Positions 61,873 through 64,000 of a stretch of 64,000 nucleotides of DNA are shown here, piece by piece; position 1 is the first letter of the stretch; each line of letters starts with the position of its first letter. Position numbers and translations under genes: made by a program. The notes below the pieces were generated by a model. The model was not told where the DNA came from. It was given only the letters and a program-made list of their open reading frames with translations, and did no database searches. Source of the DNA: Breviolum minutum Mf 1.05b.01. Taxonomy: Eukaryota > Sar > Dinophyceae > Suessiales > Symbiodiniaceae. Where the stretch lies: NCBI GenBank assembly GCA_000507305.1, contig DF241131.1, positions 23,337-87,336 of the forward strand. Reading direction: 5' to 3'.

Positions 61873-64000
61873 TACGGGGAAAAAGAAATGCCGAGCGGTC
61901 GTCTGCGGCAACCTCTTATCCTCCGACCTGGATCCTGCACCGGGCGGCCTCTATGCATCTGGAGCGGATGGCGTCTTGATTCGAGCCACTTTGGCACATT
62001 CGGTTCAGAGGGGTTGGGGGATAGGAACCACTGACATTCGGACTGCCTTTTTGCTTGCACCCAGACCACAAGATCCGTCACTTAGGGAGGTGATTGTCGT
62101 TCCCCCAAAGGTCATGGTTGAAAACGGTGTTTGTTCTCCAACGGAGAGGTGGAGGGTTCACCATGCTCTTTACGGGTTTAATTCCAGTCCGGCACATTGG
62201 GCGATTCATCGGGATAAAACTTTGATGTCCTTCCAATGGAAAAATGGTTCTGAGGTTTTATCCTTGAAACAAACTGAGGAGGGAAATCTTTGGGAGATTT
62301 TGAAGAGCACCCCCGATGACCACGAACCAGTTTGTGTGGGACACATCATAGTTTATGTGGATGACATCATGGTGCTTTCAACTGACGAAATTAGGGCTTC
62401 CTTTTTTGAACGGTTGGGACAGGAGTGGAAATGTGCTAATGTCGAAACGGTGAACCAAACGGAATGGTTACGGTTTTGCGGATTCGAGTTGAAACGACAC
62501 GCTGACCAAACGAGCCTAATGGTAGGGCAAAGGTCTTATACGGCGGAGTTGTTGAAAAGACATAGTGACGTCCCCCAAAAATTGTTTCCTATGCCAAGGG
62601 TTGAGGGAACCGAGGGTGAAGATGAGGTACCCACTCAATCCGAAATAAAGGCTGCGCAGGGGATAACAGGGGAATTACTGTGGTTGTCGGGCCGGAGTCG
62701 AGTCGATATATCATATGGGGTTAGCATCATGAGTAGGAATGCCCTCAAGAAACCAAGGTGGACCCAAATGATTGGTCGCCATATTCTCGGGTTCCTCAAA
62801 AACACCCCCGAACTGTGCTTGGTGTATTCCAAGTGTGACGGGAACCATGGACCCTATGGGACTTTGCAAATTCCTAGGCATGAAAGATTGATTGAGGCTT
62901 TTGCTGACATCAGTTTCAACCCTCAAGGGGAGCGTAGCCATCAGGGGATTATAGTCTGCATGGGGGGATCACCAGTCCAATGGGAAGCTACCCGTCAAGC
63001 TTTCCACACCATGAGTACGGCCGAGTCCGAACTTGTGGGCTACTGTGAAGCGGCTACCATGTTGAAATCCTCTGAAGCTTTGATGACGGTTATACATGGT
63101 TCGGGTGACCCTAATTCTACCCCGTTTGAAAAAGTGATTTACGGCGACAACTCTAGTGCCCTTAGTATCTTGATGAATCCTGATGGGGGTTGGCGTACTC
63201 GCCACCTCCGACTTAGATCCTCCTGTCTTCGAGAACTGCTGAAGAATGACCCCCATAATTGGAAAGTTAGGCATCAAAAGGGAACGGATCTTCCGGCGGA
63301 TATGCTTACCAAACCCATAGTGCCACAAAGGGAGTGGGTTAGGTTTTGGCATTTTTTGGGCTTTCATGTGGATGTTGAGTCTTCAAGGGATACGGGTTCT
63401 GCTCAACAAGAAAATTCCCCGAATCTCAACCAATCAACCTCGCCGATGCTCAACTCGAACGCCACTTCAGGAACTGAGGAAAAACTTAGGAAAATCAAGG
63501 TGTTAACGACGTTGGCGGCTATGACGATAGCGGCTACAGCGATTCGAACACCAACGAGAACAAGGGTGGCGTGCGCTACTATGGCGGCAGCTTGCGCGGG
63601 CTGGCTGGCGGGCAGAACTAGCGGCGCTGCGAAGGGTAGTGATGAATTGAAGAGGGAGGAGAAAAATCGGAAAGAAGAGTCTACGAACCAAAGAGCCATA
63701 GGCCTTAAGAAAGTGAAAAAAATTGTGGAGGACACCGAAACCAATGGAAAGGACTTGCAAGGGAAAATGAACCTGCAAGATCAAAAAATGATGAGGTCAA
63801 GAAAATTCACCAAGATGGGTTACTCTCAAGAAGTTTTGGGAATGTACCCTCAAGAAGTTTTGGGACGGGAACCCCAAGGAGAGTTAGGGATTGACCCTCA
63901 AGGTTTTTTGGGGATGGATGAACCTCCAAGTCGTTTGGGTTGGGTTGATCTCCACGAAGTTTTTGGGTGGAAAGCCAAGGGAAGCAGTGATGAATCGATT
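60746..64000 (+). CDS. Copia polyprotein continued: integrase end, reverse transcriptase, RNase H, C-terminal tail (no stop in window)
   Basis: No stop codon from the N to the window edge (1,085 codons). Landmarks: RT start EWKEPMITEYNSL near 61729; RT motif DIRTAFLLAP with Asp at 62033; LYGFNSSPAHW near 62170; catalytic YVDD at 62354-62365; RNase H Asp in AFADIS at 62906, Glu in STAESEL at 63023, Asp in YGDNSSA at 63146; and ADMLTKPI, the usual end of copia RNase H, near 63296. After that comes a long tail, unusual for copia: a Ser/Asn/Thr-rich linker, a hydrophobic Ala-rich stretch at about 63499-63620, a Lys/Glu-rich segment, then repeated QEVLG-like units at about 63826-63915. The ORF has no start of its own; it is the downstream half of the polyprotein split by the assembly duplication. 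Confidence 0.9.

Larger units (their letters stand above)
55052..64000 (+). mobile_element. Ty1/copia LTR retrotransposon, 5' part to C-terminal tail, right end outside window
   Basis: One element on the + strand. The order Gag, protease, integrase, reverse transcriptase, RNase H is that of the Ty1/copia superfamily (integrase before RT). It starts no later than the relic spliced leader at 55052 and primer-binding site at about 55124. The 5' LTR limits cannot be drawn because the 3' LTR is outside the window. The coding frame is interrupted only by a +1 shift near 55600 and by a duplicated block around an N at 60744, so the copy looks recent. No hairpin repeat of the families that fill the rest of the window was recognised inside it. 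Confidence 0.9.

Noticed and set aside
59955..61911. Minus-strand open frames that appear twice
   Set aside because: Antisense shadows of the copia polyprotein, duplicated with the 1,128-bp block.
63403..63784. Minus-strand frames of 93-113 codons at the right edge
   Set aside because: Antisense to the open copia tail.

Overview
The window looks like nuclear DNA of a dinoflagellate, probably a Suessiales/Symbiodiniaceae-like lineage; the species is inferred, not proven. The evidence is a Ty1/copia polyprotein of dinoflagellate type, a decayed copy of the dinoflagellate spliced leader at 55052-55075, intron donors of GT, GC and GA type, and short exons buried in very repeat-rich DNA. There is no bacterial gene organisation; nearly all short open frames in the first 55 kb are chance frames.

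Region 1 (1-55,000). About 20 families of 80-160 bp full-length hairpins (called here HP-A to HP-T) lie roughly every 300-500 bp. Each is an imperfect inverted repeat, and some have clear direct repeats at their ends. Several carry other families nested inside them. Between the hairpins are short non-repetitive islands of 50-370 bp that read as exons, nearly all on the + strand. In the best stretch (10802 to about 12565) nine exon segments join in frame; most of the intervening introns are single hairpin elements, with GT, GC or GA donors and AG acceptors. The hairpins therefore behave as introners (mobile elements that create introns). No host gene could be named with confidence; one exon (43832-43990) resembles the end of a fibronectin type III domain. 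Because the exons are fragmentary I list them as coding islands and do not claim how many genes they form.

Region 2 (about 55,050-64,000, open at the right edge). A Ty1/copia LTR retrotransposon on the + strand, of which the 5' part and nearly all coding sequence are present. In order: relic spliced leader, a primer-binding site that matches an initiator tRNA-Met 5' half, an N-terminal segment starting at ATG 55161, a +1 frame change near 55600, Gag with CCCH and CCHC zinc fingers, a protease with D-G-G-A at the active site, a cytosine-5 methyltransferase-like domain, integrase with D,D-35-E and a long acidic insert, reverse transcriptase (YVDD), RNase H, and a C-terminal extension with a hydrophobic stretch. 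A 1,128-bp segment is present twice around a single N at 60744, with one base difference seen; this looks like an unmerged assembly overlap, and removing one copy restores a single open frame of 2,486 codons from 55414 to the window edge.

I recognised no hairpin element in the copia body, in sharp contrast with the rest of the window, so it is probably younger than the hairpin bursts. No rRNA, tRNA or CRISPR was found.
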